Notes: generated by a model from the letters alone, not told the origin. A stretch of DNA of 64,000 nucleotides from Flammeovirgaceae bacterium UBA2366 (GCA_002344065.1 DDTK01000002.1:89262-153261); one strand, 5' to 3'; counted from the first letter of the stretch, positions 37,932 to 47,003 are shown. Numbers and translations are program-made.

Positions 37932-40394
37932 ATGCTCAAATACACACTACTCCTCTTCTTCCGCAACCTGAAGCGCCAAAAACTATTTTCTGCCATTAAC
38001 CTGCTGGGCTTAACGGTAAGTATAGCGGCAACACTTCTCATTTATATTTATGTTGATCATGAATTCAGCTACGACCGGTTTCATCATGATGTTGATCGCA
38101 TTTACAGGGTAAACCAAACCTTTATCTGGGGAGAAAACAACAACAGCCAGTTCGCTTCAACAGGCCCTGGTGTGGCCTACGCCCTTAAGGAAGAGTTGCC
38201 GGAGATCGATCTGATCACCAGCATTCACACGACCGGTAATTTTTTTATCTCCTACGTGGCAGGCAATAATGATGTGATCACCTTTGAAGAAACCCACGTA
38301 CTGGCAGCCGACTCCAATTTTTTCAGGGTGTTTAATTTTCCGTTGATCAAAGGAAATATAGAATCGGTATTCGAGCAGGCCAACAACGTGGTGATGACGG
38401 TGTCCACCGCAAAAAAGTACTTTGGCGATGAAGACCCGATGGGAAAACTGGTGCGTATTGAGGGGCCTGATGGTGAACCAAAAACATACGAAGTAACAGG
38501 TATTGCTGAAGATACGCCCGACAATTCATACATCTGGTTTGATGTACTGATTTCCATGAAGAGCTTCCCGGCTGTATTGAGAACGTGGAGTTGGGTGTGG
38601 ACACAGTTGGAAACATACATTAAGCTTAACCCTACTGCCGATGTTAACCAGGTGCGCGCCAAACTTGAAAAGATTCCGCAGAAGCATGCGGGACAAACAC
38701 TGAAAAACGCGTTCAATACAACATGGGATGAGTACATCGCTGCCGGTAAAAAGTGGGAGTTGTTTCTACAGCCGATGACAAAAATTCACTTGCCCGATAA
38801 AGAAGTGATCAACAGGTTGAGCAACTCTGGCAACCGTACGGTAATTTACTCTTTCATTGGCGCTGCTGTCTTTATTGTACTCCTCTCCTGCATCAATTTT
38901 ATGAACCTGTCCACCGCGCAGTTTACACGCAGGCTCAAAGAAGCCGGAGTCAGAAAAATTCTGGGACTTGGTAAAAAGGAGTTAAGCCTCGGATACTTCT
39001 TCGAAGCGTGTATCTTTTGCTTTATAGCATTGGTGGCTGGAATTGCCCTTGTGCAAATGTTTCTTCCGGGATTCAACCTGATCACAGAGAAGTCACTTCA
39101 ATTAAACCTCTTGGATGGCAACCTGATGCTTGTTGCTGCAGGACTTGTATTGCTGATGGCCATCGTGTCGGGCAGTTACCCGGCCATTTTTTTAAGCACG
39201 TTCCACCCCGTGGAAGCCATGAAGGGAAAAGTAAAAACAGGACGCGAGGGAAAAACATTTCGCAACGCGTTGGTTGTATTTCAATTCAGTGTTTCCATCA
39301 TCCTCATTATCTGTACAGCCGTTGTATTTCAGCAGTTGAAATTTGTTGCTGACAAAGACATCGGGTTTAATCGTGAAAACCTGCTGGTGCTCCGGCATGT
39401 GGAGACACTCACGAGTGGTGAAAGTCTTACGCATGCCACACTGAGTGTTCCGGGTGTGCGTAATGCCACGTTGTGCACTTCTGTTCCGCCCCGCATTTGG
39501 GGAGGCGATTCCTTCGGGGTTGAAGAAAACAGCGAAATCAGATTTCCGCTGAACTTTACCAGTGCTGATGAACGCTACCTGCCCACGTTGGGCGTGCAAT
39601 TGAAAATTGGACGGAATTTTTCAATTGATAACCCCGGTGATGTTGAACGGGTAATTGTTAATGAGTCAACTATCAAAAAGATAGGGTGGAATGTGGATGA
39701 GTCAGTGCTCGGCAAGAAGCTTACGTATCAAAATACTTCCTTTGAGATTATTGGTGTAATGGCCGACTTTAACTATTGGCCGTTGTCTACCCCAATTGAG
39801 CCTATGGCTGTCTTTCATGTGACCACCAAAAACCTTTACGCTGAAGGCAGGCAATACCTTACCCTGCGTATTGAGCCCCAGTCAGGTGAGGCGTGGGAAA
39901 AAACACTATCTGAACTTGCACAGGTATGGAAACAACATGCTGGTGATACACCTTTTGATTATTACTTTGTCGATAAAGCTTTTGCCGAATCATTCAAATC
40001 CCAGCAGCAGTTTGGAAGTGTACTCACGGTAATGGCTGTACTTGCCATCATGATTGCAGCCTTGGGTTTATTGGGCATGATTGTATATGCGCTGGAACAA
40101 CGCACCAAGGAAATCGGGATACGCAAAGTGTCCGGAGCATCCGTGTGGGACATTCTCAAACTCATCTCGAAAGGGTATACCTGGCTAATACTTGTTGCAT
40201 TCGTAATCGGTGCGCCATTCTCGTATTGGCTGATGCAACAGTGGTTACAGGACTTCGCTTATCGCATAACCCCGTCCATCTGGATTTTTGTTGTAACCGG
40301 CTTAAGTACGTTGGTCGTAGCCATGCTTATCACCAGCTATCACTCAGTAAAAGCTGCATTAACCAACCCGGTGGAGGTGTTGCGGGATGAGTAG
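37932..40394 (+). CDS. MacB/FtsX-type ABC transporter permease
   Basis: An 820-residue inner-membrane protein with the duplicated layout of Bacteroidota 'antimicrobial peptide' permeases. A first helix (about 20-42; FRNLKRQKLFSAINLLGLTVS is the usual opening) is followed by a MacB_PCD periplasmic domain (about 45-260, ATLLIYIYVDHEFSYDRFH) and an FtsX domain (about 290-400, FMNLSTAQFTRRLKEAGVRKILG). Then come a second periplasmic domain and a second FtsX domain (about 690-810, ALEQRTKEIGIRKVSGASVWDIL). Such proteins work with a LolD/MacA-like ATPase; none is adjacent here. The substrate may be lipoproteins, peptides or envelope lipids. Confidence 0.9.
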   Translation: MLKYTLLLFFRNLKRQKLFSAINLLGLTVSIAATLLIYIYVDHEFSYDRFHHDVDRIYRVNQTFIWGENNNSQFASTGPGVAYALKEELPEIDLITSIHTTGNFFISYVAGNNDVITFEETHVLAADSNFFRVFNFPLIKGNIESVFEQANNVVMTVSTAKKYFGDEDPMGKLVRIEGPDGEPKTYEVTGIAEDTPDNSYIWFDVLISMKSFPAVLRTWSWVWTQLETYIKLNPTADVNQVRAKLEKIPQKHAGQTLKNAFNTTWDEYIAAGKKWELFLQPMTKIHLPDKEVINRLSNSGNRTVIYSFIGAAVFIVLLSCINFMNLSTAQFTRRLKEAGVRKILGLGKKELSLGYFFEACIFCFIALVAGIALVQMFLPGFNLITEKSLQLNLLDGNLMLVAAGLVLLMAIVSGSYPAIFLSTFHPVEAMKGKVKTGREGKTFRNALVVFQFSVSIILIICTAVVFQQLKFVADKDIGFNRENLLVLRHVETLTSGESLTHATLSVPGVRNATLCTSVPPRIWGGDSFGVEENSEIRFPLNFTSADERYLPTLGVQLKIGRNFSIDNPGDVERVIVNESTIKKIGWNVDESVLGKKLTYQNTSFEIIGVMADFNYWPLSTPIEPMAVFHVTTKNLYAEGRQYLTLRIEPQSGEAWEKTLSELAQVWKQHAGDTPFDYYFVDKAFAESFKSQQQFGSVLTVMAVLAIMIAALGLLGMIVYALEQRTKEIGIRKVSGASVWDILKLISKGYTWLILVAFVIGAPFSYWLMQQWLQDFAYRITPSIWIFVVTGLSTLVVAMLITSYHSVKAALTNPVEVLRDE

Positions 40395-40448
40395 TAGTTT
40401 CTGGATTTAAGAAAATCATTAGCTTCACACTTTCTATTCATAGAAGCT

Positions 40449-40913
40449 ATGATTGATATCAGGTTTGGTTTGCTGCTACCCTGGACGTTTCGACTATTAG
40501 CTGCTTGTGCCATAATTCTTGGATTAAGTGCCTGGCAAACAAATCCATGGGTTACGATTATCATAGGTGTAGCCGGATTTTTTGCATTGGTAACCGCTGA
40601 AGGCACTGAAATCAACCCGGCAAATAAAACCTACCGCGAGTACACGTCATTCTTCTTTTTCAAAACCGGAAGATTTGAGTCCTACGATCACATTGAAAGA
40701 ATCTTCATCAACCGATCAAAGGAAAGTCAGCAAATGTACACAGCTCGCACATTGCATTCTTCTACGTTTGAAGATACCATTTATAACGCTTACCTGAAAT
40801 TCAGCAACGGAGAAAAAATTCATCTTCAAAAAACCAAAAATAAAGAAAAGCTGATGGCTGTACTCAAGCCACTAAGTGACGCGGTTCGGGTTGAGGTTAC
40901 GGACAATAGCTGA
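40449..40913 (+). CDS. Small membrane protein with possible PH-like cytosolic domain
   Basis: A 154-residue protein with two hydrophobic helices (about 8-27, 32-50) and a soluble C-terminal half (about 55-154). The soluble part alternates strand-like segments (FFFFKTGRFESYDHIERIFINRS; YNAYLKFSNGEKIHLQKTKNKEKL) and ends in a helix, the order found in bacterial PH domains fused to two helices. The family call is from this layout only. It lies 54 bases after the permease gene and 38 bases before the thioesterase gene, all on the plus strand. Confidence 0.55.
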   Translation: MIDIRFGLLLPWTFRLLAACAIILGLSAWQTNPWVTIIIGVAGFFALVTAEGTEINPANKTYREYTSFFFFKTGRFESYDHIERIFINRSKESQQMYTARTLHSSTFEDTIYNAYLKFSNGEKIHLQKTKNKEKLMAVLKPLSDAVRVEVTDNS

Positions 40914-40951
40914 TTTCAAGCTATTCATTATCGCGTTTGCTATATTTACCC

Positions 40952-41374
40952 ATGCAAAATTTCAAACACAAATTTCCCATACAACTCCGGTTCAAGGATA
41001 TTGATAAAATGGGACATGTTAACAATGCGAATTATCTCACCTACATTGAAATTGCCCGCGTAAAATATTTTGAAGATGTGGTGGGCACCGATAAAAAATG
41101 GAGCCAGCAAGTAGGCATCATTCTCGCGCGTATAGAAATTGATTACAAAGCCCCCGTGTTTTTACACGATACAATTTTTGTATACACCCGTTGTTCCCGT
41201 ATCGGCAACAAAAGCCTTACCCTCGATTGGGTCATCGTTCGCGAAAAACAAAACCAGGAAGAAATGGTTGCGCAAGGCAATGCGGTACTGGTTTGTTATG
41301 ACTACGCCCACGAAAAAACAATTGCCATTCCTGAGGAACAACGAAAAGCCTTAGAACAGTTTGAAAAGAATTAA
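40952..41374 (+). CDS. Acyl-CoA thioesterase (4HBT/YbgC-FadM type)
   Basis: A 140-residue hotdog-fold enzyme started at the ATG at 40952 (MQNFKHKFPIQLRFKD). The family motif RFKDIDKMGHVNNANYLTYIE carries the catalytic Asp (Asp18, in D-K-M-G). The remainder (IALRARIEIDYKAPV-like strand and the Tyr-rich CYDYAHEKTIAIP end) fits 4-hydroxybenzoyl-CoA/YbgC thioesterases, which hydrolyse short or medium acyl-CoA. TATATTTA 3 bases upstream of the ATG is a near -7 box. Its stop touches the stop of the convergent DUF2911 gene (41374/41375). Confidence 0.9.
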   Translation: MQNFKHKFPIQLRFKDIDKMGHVNNANYLTYIEIARVKYFEDVVGTDKKWSQQVGIILARIEIDYKAPVFLHDTIFVYTRCSRIGNKSLTLDWVIVREKQNQEEMVAQGNAVLVCYDYAHEKTIAIPEEQRKALEQFEKN

Positions 41375-41938
41375 CTATTGTACCCGCTGAATCAATAGCG
41401 TTGCCCGTGTGGTTTCCCAGTAAAAATGCATGTTGACCAAACTATCGGCAGGGGTTAATGAAATGGTAAATTGCTCAATTTCAGGCAAATCATTTCTTAC
41501 AGTAGCAGACACCCGCATCACATCCTTGCTTTCTTCAAATGGATCTCCACCAAGTTTGGCGCCCCAGTACCCCAGGTTGCTATTGAACACTACGGTCCAG
41601 TCCGAGTCATTTGGAATTGTGTACAATGAATAACGGCCAGCCTTTAACAACCTTCCATCCATCATTACATCTTTACTGAAACTGATTTCGGTAGCCTCAT
41701 TTGCGCCTGTGCGCCACTTCTTCCCAAACGGAACAAGCGCTCCTTCAGCTTCGGTGCCAAAAATGAGGCGGCCTTTCCTAAAGGGCTGACAATAATTTAC
41801 CTGAATGAGAAAGTCACCATCTTTAAATTCAGCAACCGCTGCCGGACTATGGCTTCGTGTGGTCAGCATCATGTAGCCAACGTAACCGGCCACAATAAGA
41901 ATAAGTACACCAATACCGAGGAGAATCTTTTTGATCAT
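41375..41938 (-). CDS. DUF2911 family exported protein
   Basis: A 187-residue protein. A short N-terminal hydrophobic helix (about 3-25, ILLGIGVLILIVAGYVGYMML) anchors it or acts as a signal. The soluble region FGTEAEGALVPFGKKWRTGANEATEISFSKDV...LKAGRYSLYTIP...WTVVFN and WETTRATLLIQ is characteristic of DUF2911, common in Bacteroidota and often exported. Its function is unknown; an asparagine-rich sugar-binding-like beta-sandwich has been suggested only on general grounds. It is convergent with the thioesterase gene with zero spacing. Confidence 0.85.
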   Translation of the reverse strand: MIKKILLGIGVLILIVAGYVGYMMLTTRSHSPAAVAEFKDGDFLIQVNYCQPFRKGRLIFGTEAEGALVPFGKKWRTGANEATEISFSKDVMMDGRLLKAGRYSLYTIPNDSDWTVVFNSNLGYWGAKLGGDPFEESKDVMRVSATVRNDLPEIEQFTISLTPADSLVNMHFYWETTRATLLIQRVQ

Positions 41939-41971
41939 AGGAGTAGAGTTTATTTATAAAAGTACACGGAT

Positions 41972-42493
41972 TCAGGCTGTAAAGTTCAATTGAAACCACT
42001 TCTCTTGCGAGTTTGTTTTTTGTTCTGAGAAAACACGTTGCGCCAATTTCCGCTGCGCATTTTTAATTGCCGAGGTTATCATGGAGTGACCCAAGATTTC
42101 ATTGTCTCCCATGCCTAGTTGTTTCATCAGTTCCTGCATACGCTCCCCGCCAAAAAATTTAAACAAAGGCTCATCCAGTGCTGAAAGTACCGGCACTTCT
42201 TTGAGGTTAAGCCTTAAAAAAAGCTGCTCTTCGGTTTTCTGAAGCGGGTAATGCTCGGTAAAAACCACCATCCGGTCCTGAATTTTTTGAAGATCAACGT
42301 CTTCTGCCAGCACAACTGAACCTTCCGGAATAGCCTGTTTCAACATGGTTGCACTTTCCGGAAACCAGGCAATAAAAAGACATTTCGGATTAGCATTGTG
42401 CATAGCCCGGCATGCCTGCAACCGGGCGGCACTGGTCATCCACACCTTGTCCATTACATTTACCTTGTTCGATGATTTAAAGAAACCAAACAT
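41972..42493 (-). CDS. Small protein with SecA C-terminal-like helical segment
   Basis: A 173-residue cytosolic protein started at the ATG at 42493 (MFGFFKSSNKVNVMDKVWM). Residues about 105-160 read SALDEPLFKFFGGERMQELM, then KQLGMGDNEILGHSMITSAI, then KNAQRKLAQR. This resembles the segment of SecA just after the second nucleotide-binding domain (consensus SLxDxLxxxFGGxRxxxLMxxLGxxxxExIxHxMIxxAIxxAQxKxExR). The helicase motifs and the rest of SecA are absent, and the first 100 residues are not recognisable. It is either a domain-shuffled relative of SecA or a conserved Bacteroidota family with an unknown role. Gap to the DUF2911 gene is 33 bases on the same strand. Confidence 0.65.
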   Translation of the reverse strand: MFGFFKSSNKVNVMDKVWMTSAARLQACRAMHNANPKCLFIAWFPESATMLKQAIPEGSVVLAEDVDLQKIQDRMVVFTEHYPLQKTEEQLFLRLNLKEVPVLSALDEPLFKFFGGERMQELMKQLGMGDNEILGHSMITSAIKNAQRKLAQRVFSEQKTNSQEKWFQLNFTA

Positions 42494-42590
42494 ATAAACC
42501 AAGGTACAAAAAAACCCTTATCCGTTCCTGTAACATGGTTTTGGAGTGCTTGTAATTCTTAGTAGTTTTCTCAATTGCTAAAATTCAGTC

Positions 42591-45071
42591 ATGAAAAATA
42601 TTCTCCTGCTTTCCCTGCTTTTTGTTTTCGGCTTAACCTTCGCTCAGAAAAAGAAAGCCGAATCACAACCTGCGCCCACGCCACAAGCCACCGGCATTGC
42701 GGCCAAAGTATCGGGCATGAAACACTTTTCCGGCTACTTCGATTTTTACTATGATGAGAAACAAGACAAGATTTTTCTTGTCATCGATAAGTTCAATACC
42801 GAATTTCTGTATGTCAATTCTTTGCCGGCAGGTATTGGTTCGAATGATATTGGGCTTGACCGCGGACAATTGGGCGATGACCGGATCGTAAAGTTTGAAC
42901 GCAGGGGGCCAAAAGTTTTACTGGTTCAACCCAACTATCGCTTTCGGGCGATCACCGCTAATGTGGATGAACGCAACGCTGTAGAACAAGCCTTTGCACA
43001 ATCCGTAATATGGGGCTTCGCGATTACCGCAGAAGAAAAAGACAAGGTATTGGTTGATGCAACAGATTTTTATTTACAGGATGCGCACGATGTAATCGGC
43101 AGGTTGCGCAGTCAACAACAAGGAAATTATTCGCTGGATAAATCCCGCTCAGCGTTTTATTTACCGCGCACGAAAAACTTTCCGCAAAACACCGAAGTGG
43201 AGGTTACGCTTACATTCACCGGACAGGCAACGGGTGGGTACATTCGCAGTGTAACGCCAACACCCAATGTGGTAACGGTTCGTCAACACCATTCGTTTGT
43301 TCAGCTTCCTGATGAAAACTACAAGCCACGCAAGTTCGATCCGCGTGCCGGTTACTTTGGCACTTCGTATTACGATTATGCTACACCCATTCACGAACCG
43401 ATTGAAAAACGTTTTATCAACCGACATCGGCTAGAGAAGAAAAATCCGGGTGCGGCCATGAGCGAACCGGTTGAACCGATCATCTATTACCTGGATCGTG
43501 GCACCCCTGAACCCATTCGCTCGGCTTTGCTGGATGGCGCCCGCTGGTGGAACCAGGCGTTTGAAGCGGCCGGGTTTATCAATGCCTTTCGTGTTGACAT
43601 GCTGCCTGAAGATGCCGACCCTATGGATGTGCGATACAATGTTATTCAATGGGTGCACCGCTCAACACGAGGATGGTCGTATGGCGCATCGGTGAGCGAT
43701 CCGCGCACCGGTGAAATCATTAAAGGCCATGTGTCGCTGGGTTCACTTCGTGTTCGTCAGGATTTTTTGATTGCAGAAGGATTGCTGGCACCTTACGAAA
43801 ACGGAAAAGTAGTCCCTCCTTATATGCAGGAAATGGCCCTCGCACGTTTGCGCCAGCTTTCTGCCCATGAAGTTGGTCACACCATTGGTATTGCCCATAG
43901 CTATGCCTCCAGCACCGAAAACCTTGCTTCGGTAATGGACTATCCGCATCCTATTGCTACCATTAAAGATGGAAAGATTGATCTGAGTAAATCCTATGAT
44001 GATAAAATCGGAGCGTGGGATAAAGTGGCGGTGATGTATGGCTATTCCCATTTTCCGGAAGGAACTAATGAAGATGCTGCACTGAATAAAATTCTTCAGG
44101 ACGGTTTAAAGCAAGGTTTAACCTTTCTATCCGATCAGGATGCCCGTCCTGCCGGCAGTGCACATCCGTATGCGCACCTGTGGGATAATGGTGCCGATGC
44201 AACCGATGAGTTAAACCGCGTGATGCAGGTGCGGGCGTTGGCGCTTAAAAATTTTGGCGAGAAGAACATTCGTGAAGGAACACCCATGGCTTTACTGGAG
44301 GAAGCGCTTGTACCGATTTTTTTCTTTCATCGCTATCAAACGGAGGCCGCTTCGAAAATTATCGGAGGGTTGAACTACCGTTATGCACTGCGGGGAGATG
44401 GGCAGCCGGTAACCGAAATGGTTTCTCCTGCTCAGCAACAAAAAGCTCTGGATGCGCTACTCAATACTATTTCGCCACAGGCACTTTCATTACCAGCTGA
44501 TCTGATAAAAAATATTCCGCCCCATCCTATTGGCTATCCACGTACGCGCGAAGTGATGCGCACCCGGACCGATCTAACGTTTGATCCGTTGGCCTATGCT
44601 GAAAGTGCTTCCGACATGGTGTTTGGATTGATCTTTCATCCTGCCCGTGCAACACGATTAGTTCAACATAATGCTCTGAACAATCAGCAGCCTTCACTGG
44701 AAAATGTGATTGATAAAATCATCAACACCACCTTTAAGAGTGCAAACAAATCCGGCTACGAAGGCTTGTTGCAAATGACTGTAAACCATAGTGTGCTGAA
44801 TAATCTGATCAAACTCAACAATAATCAAAATGCCTCGGCACAGGCACGGGCTGTTGCTTCGCTAAAGATTGATCAGTTAAAAGTGTGGCTAATGGAAAAA
44901 ACAAAATCAACAACCAACGAAAGTTGGAAAGCCCATTATGCCTATGCGTTGAGTTTAATTCAGGCGTTTCGTGAAAATCCGGAGAAGTACGAAGCTGAAA
45001 ACCTGCTATCACCTCCTCCGGGTCAGCCCATTGGCATGACATTGGAATTTTGTGATTGGAGCAAAAATTGA
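42591..45071 (+). CDS. Secreted zinc metalloprotease (DUF5117/DUF5118, metzincin-like)
   Basis: An 826-residue protein with a signal peptide (MKNILLLSLLFVFGLTFAQ). The order is a DUF5118-like start (about 40-90), a DUF5117-like region (about 95-280, YRFRAITANVDERNAV...) and a peptidase region with HEVGHTIGIAH (His426, Glu427, His430, His436), the zinc site of metzincins, plus a Met-turn candidate SVMDYPHP at about 445. A DUF4953-like C-terminal part follows. It is probably exported to the periplasm or beyond, but no T9SS sorting domain is seen. Substrates are unknown. A strong terminator follows (45101-45130). Confidence 0.9.
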   Translation: MKNILLLSLLFVFGLTFAQKKKAESQPAPTPQATGIAAKVSGMKHFSGYFDFYYDEKQDKIFLVIDKFNTEFLYVNSLPAGIGSNDIGLDRGQLGDDRIVKFERRGPKVLLVQPNYRFRAITANVDERNAVEQAFAQSVIWGFAITAEEKDKVLVDATDFYLQDAHDVIGRLRSQQQGNYSLDKSRSAFYLPRTKNFPQNTEVEVTLTFTGQATGGYIRSVTPTPNVVTVRQHHSFVQLPDENYKPRKFDPRAGYFGTSYYDYATPIHEPIEKRFINRHRLEKKNPGAAMSEPVEPIIYYLDRGTPEPIRSALLDGARWWNQAFEAAGFINAFRVDMLPEDADPMDVRYNVIQWVHRSTRGWSYGASVSDPRTGEIIKGHVSLGSLRVRQDFLIAEGLLAPYENGKVVPPYMQEMALARLRQLSAHEVGHTIGIAHSYASSTENLASVMDYPHPIATIKDGKIDLSKSYDDKIGAWDKVAVMYGYSHFPEGTNEDAALNKILQDGLKQGLTFLSDQDARPAGSAHPYAHLWDNGADATDELNRVMQVRALALKNFGEKNIREGTPMALLEEALVPIFFFHRYQTEAASKIIGGLNYRYALRGDGQPVTEMVSPAQQQKALDALLNTISPQALSLPADLIKNIPPHPIGYPRTREVMRTRTDLTFDPLAYAESASDMVFGLIFHPARATRLVQHNALNNQQPSLENVIDKIINTTFKSANKSGYEGLLQMTVNHSVLNNLIKLNNNQNASAQARAVASLKIDQLKVWLMEKTKSTTNESWKAHYAYALSLIQAFRENPEKYEAENLLSPPPGQPIGMTLEFCDWSKN

Positions 45072-45100
45072 CTGCAAGAAACGTCAACTTTTACGTACAA

Positions 45101-45130
45101 AATGCTCCGCGGAGGAGCATTTTTTATTTT
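45101..45130 (+). terminator. Rho-independent terminator after the metalloprotease gene
   Basis: Perfect 8-bp stem AATGCTCC (45101-45108) with GGAGCATT (45114-45121), a 5-base loop and a T-rich tail (TTTTATTTT). It is 29 bases past the stop codon. Confidence 0.88.
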
Positions 45131-45147
45131 GTGGTTCTCATTCTATC

Positions 45148-45161
45148 ATGACAAAAGTCAT
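45148..45161. promoter_or_regulatory. Palindrome ATGACAAAAGTCAT upstream of the repeat-protein gene
   Basis: A 5-bp inverted repeat around a 4-base spacer, 90 bases upstream of the ATG at 45251. The TGAC-N4-GTCA layout is like sites for Crp/Fnr-family regulators, of which two are encoded at 26-27 kb, but short palindromes of this size also arise by chance. Confidence 0.3.
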
Positions 45162-45240
45162 TGTTTTTGTGTGATTCATGTTACCGACTTTTTACCAAAT
45201 GAGTTTCAACTTCACGGTGTAATTGAAGAACAAACAAAAA

Positions 45241-45246
45241 AGGAGG
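45241..45246 (+). promoter_or_regulatory. Strong Shine-Dalgarno sequence AGGAGG
   Basis: AGGAGG ends 4 bases before the ATG at 45251 and is embedded in AAAAAAGGAGGGACT. Canonical Shine-Dalgarno sequences are rare in front of Bacteroidota genes, including the other genes here, so this one stands out and suggests high or specially controlled translation. Confidence 0.6.
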
Positions 45247-45250
45247 GACT

Positions 45251-45904
45251 ATGAAAAAGCTCATGAGCTTATTATTCGTTATTCTGTTGGCAAGCTTTTC
45301 AGTTCAAGCGCAAAACAGAGATCAGAATCGCTCACAACTACAGGAGCACCTGATGCTTAAAGATGGCAAGATGTATCAGGTACGTGATCAACAGCAGATT
45401 CAGCTAATGACCCAACTCCGTCTGAATAACGGAACCTTGGTTAATCCAGACGGAACCTATCAACTGCAAAACCAGAAACAGCTCAGGTTGAAGGACGGTG
45501 AGTGCCTGGATATGAATGGTCTCAAGTACCAGAACCAGGAGCAATTCAGGGCACAAGCACAAATCCGTAACCAGGCCATGGCACAAGAGCACTTCATGTA
45601 CCAAAATGGTCAGATGTTTCAAGTGAAAAATCAGGAACAAGCTCAGCTTCGGGAACAGATGAAATTGAAAAATGGCACTGTTATCAATACTGATGGCTCT
45701 TATCAACTGAAAAATGGAAAACGTCTTCAGCTGAGAGATGGCGAGTGCCTCGATCCGGACGGTAAAATGTACGAGAATCAGGAAAAATTCTGTCAGCAGA
45801 TGGAAATGAGAATTCAGGAAAGAGAAAGACAACAGATGGGTCCTGCAGAGAAAGGAAAAGAAAAGACCCAACAAAAGGGTGAACAAAAGAAAGGGAAAAA
45901 CTGA
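45251..45904 (+). CDS. Exported Gln-rich protein with two DUF6799-like repeats
   Basis: A 217-residue protein with a signal peptide (MKKLMSLLFVILLASFSVQAQ). The mature part is two related units of about 70 residues (about 30-103 and 106-180): LMLKDGKMYQVRDQQQIQL...LNNGTLVNPDGTYQL...LRLKDGECLDMNG and FMYQNGQMFQVKNQEQAQL...LKNGTVINTDGSYQL...LQLRDGECLDPDG. This resembles DUF6799. A Lys/Gln/Glu tail (about 185-217) follows. The short strand-turn units suggest a beta-sheet repeat. Function is unknown. It has an unusually strong ribosome binding site and a 13-bp hairpin behind it (45916-45946). Confidence 0.75.
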   Translation: MKKLMSLLFVILLASFSVQAQNRDQNRSQLQEHLMLKDGKMYQVRDQQQIQLMTQLRLNNGTLVNPDGTYQLQNQKQLRLKDGECLDMNGLKYQNQEQFRAQAQIRNQAMAQEHFMYQNGQMFQVKNQEQAQLREQMKLKNGTVINTDGSYQLKNGKRLQLRDGECLDPDGKMYENQEKFCQQMEMRIQERERQQMGPAEKGKEKTQQKGEQKKGKN

Positions 45905-45915
45905 TTCCTGTATTT

Positions 45916-45952
45916 CAGGCTGTATCGCTTTAGGCGATACAGCCTGCTTATC
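45916..45952 (+). terminator. Strong 13-bp hairpin after the repeat-protein gene
   Basis: CAGGCTGTATCGC (45916-45928) pairs perfectly with GCGATACAGCCTG (45934-45946) around a 5-base loop, 12 bases past the stop. Only a weak CTTATCTT tail follows, so it may be a terminator or an mRNA-stabilising stem. Confidence 0.65.
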
Positions 45953-45994
45953 TTAGGTAGAGTGGCTTAACGAGCAGCCCTTGAATTTCCTGCC

Positions 45995-46885
45995 ATGAAA
46001 CATACCCTTCTGACAATCATCTTCGCAATTTTTTCGCTGGCAGGATCAGCACAATCCTCAAGGAAAGTGCCGTACGATTCAATTAGCAACAAGAAATCTG
46101 AACTGCGTATTGGATTGCGCTACACCAGCGACTATTACTTTATGGGCCGTTCCGATTCTGCGGCTGCACCTTACCTCACTCCATCTCTTGCATATTATCA
46201 CAAATCAGGCTTCTTTATCCGCAGCAGCCTGTCATACCTGACTAACAAGGATCAGGGGCGGATAGATATGATTGCCTTCACTGGTGGCTATGATTATTAC
46301 GGAGAAAAATTTGCGTTGGGAGCATCTTTGACTGAATACCTCTTCAGCGATGAGAGTTATGTCGTTCAAGCTGAAATGAGCACCTACATTAATGCTTATG
46401 CAGGCTATGATTTCGATGCATTCATGTTGTTTGCCGATGCCAGTTTGGGTGTAAGCGATGGTACCGACCTGTTTGTTGGGTTGGACATAAGCCGGATGTT
46501 CTTCTTACTACGAAATAAACTCACTATTCTGCCATCCTTCACCATGAACCTGGGCAGCCAGAAATACTATGATCAATACTATCAGTATCGCAGTCCGCAA
46601 TCAGGGTTTGGAAAAGGCTCGGGCAAAGGAAAAAATGGACAACAACCTCCGCAACCAACCTATGACGTATACCTTACTGAGTCAGATAAATTCCAGATTC
46701 TTGACTACGAAGCCGGCCTGCAGGTAACATACCGGCTTCACAATGTGCGCTTCTTCGTATCAGGTACCTGGATGTTCCCCGTCAACCCTGGCACTATTAT
46801 CGTCAATGACATTCCTCAACCCGAAACACTGCAAAATGGATTTTATTGGTCTACGGGTGTAAGGGTAAGCTTAAAGGGCCAGTAG
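45995..46885 (+). CDS. Outer-membrane beta-barrel-like protein
   Basis: A 296-residue protein with a signal peptide (MKHTLLTIIFAIFSLAGSAQ). The mature part has alternating hydrophobic/polar strands rich in aromatic residues (LRIGLRYTSDYYFMGRSDSAA, FFIRSSLSYLTNK, YGEKFALGASLTEYLF), a Gly/Lys-rich loop (about 206-220, GFGKGSGKGKNGQQPPQ) and an ending VRVSLKGQ. This looks like an outer-membrane barrel of about 10-12 strands. The family is not recognised and the cargo is unknown. It stands alone between the repeat protein and the S9 peptidase. Confidence 0.65.
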   Translation: MKHTLLTIIFAIFSLAGSAQSSRKVPYDSISNKKSELRIGLRYTSDYYFMGRSDSAAAPYLTPSLAYYHKSGFFIRSSLSYLTNKDQGRIDMIAFTGGYDYYGEKFALGASLTEYLFSDESYVVQAEMSTYINAYAGYDFDAFMLFADASLGVSDGTDLFVGLDISRMFFLLRNKLTILPSFTMNLGSQKYYDQYYQYRSPQSGFGKGSGKGKNGQQPPQPTYDVYLTESDKFQILDYEAGLQVTYRLHNVRFFVSGTWMFPVNPGTIIVNDIPQPETLQNGFYWSTGVRVSLKGQ

Positions 46886-47003
46886 CTAATATCCCTTATA
46901 AATAAGTTCAAAAATTCTACTCTTAGTTCTTTGCTTCCAGTCATAAAAAATGAATTGAGTTGGTCATTCCAATTATTTATGTTTATGGAATAACCTAAGC
47001 CTT

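Noticed and set aside
38252..38737. 161-residue open frame antisense to the MacB/FtsX permease
   Set aside because: No recognisable composition or motif, and the plus-strand permease is a clear family member over the whole stretch.
45404..45886. 160-residue open frame opposite the repeat protein
   Set aside because: It lies entirely antisense to a gene with a signal peptide, a strong ribosome binding site and conserved internal repeats; its openness follows from the codon composition of the Gln/Lys-rich repeats.
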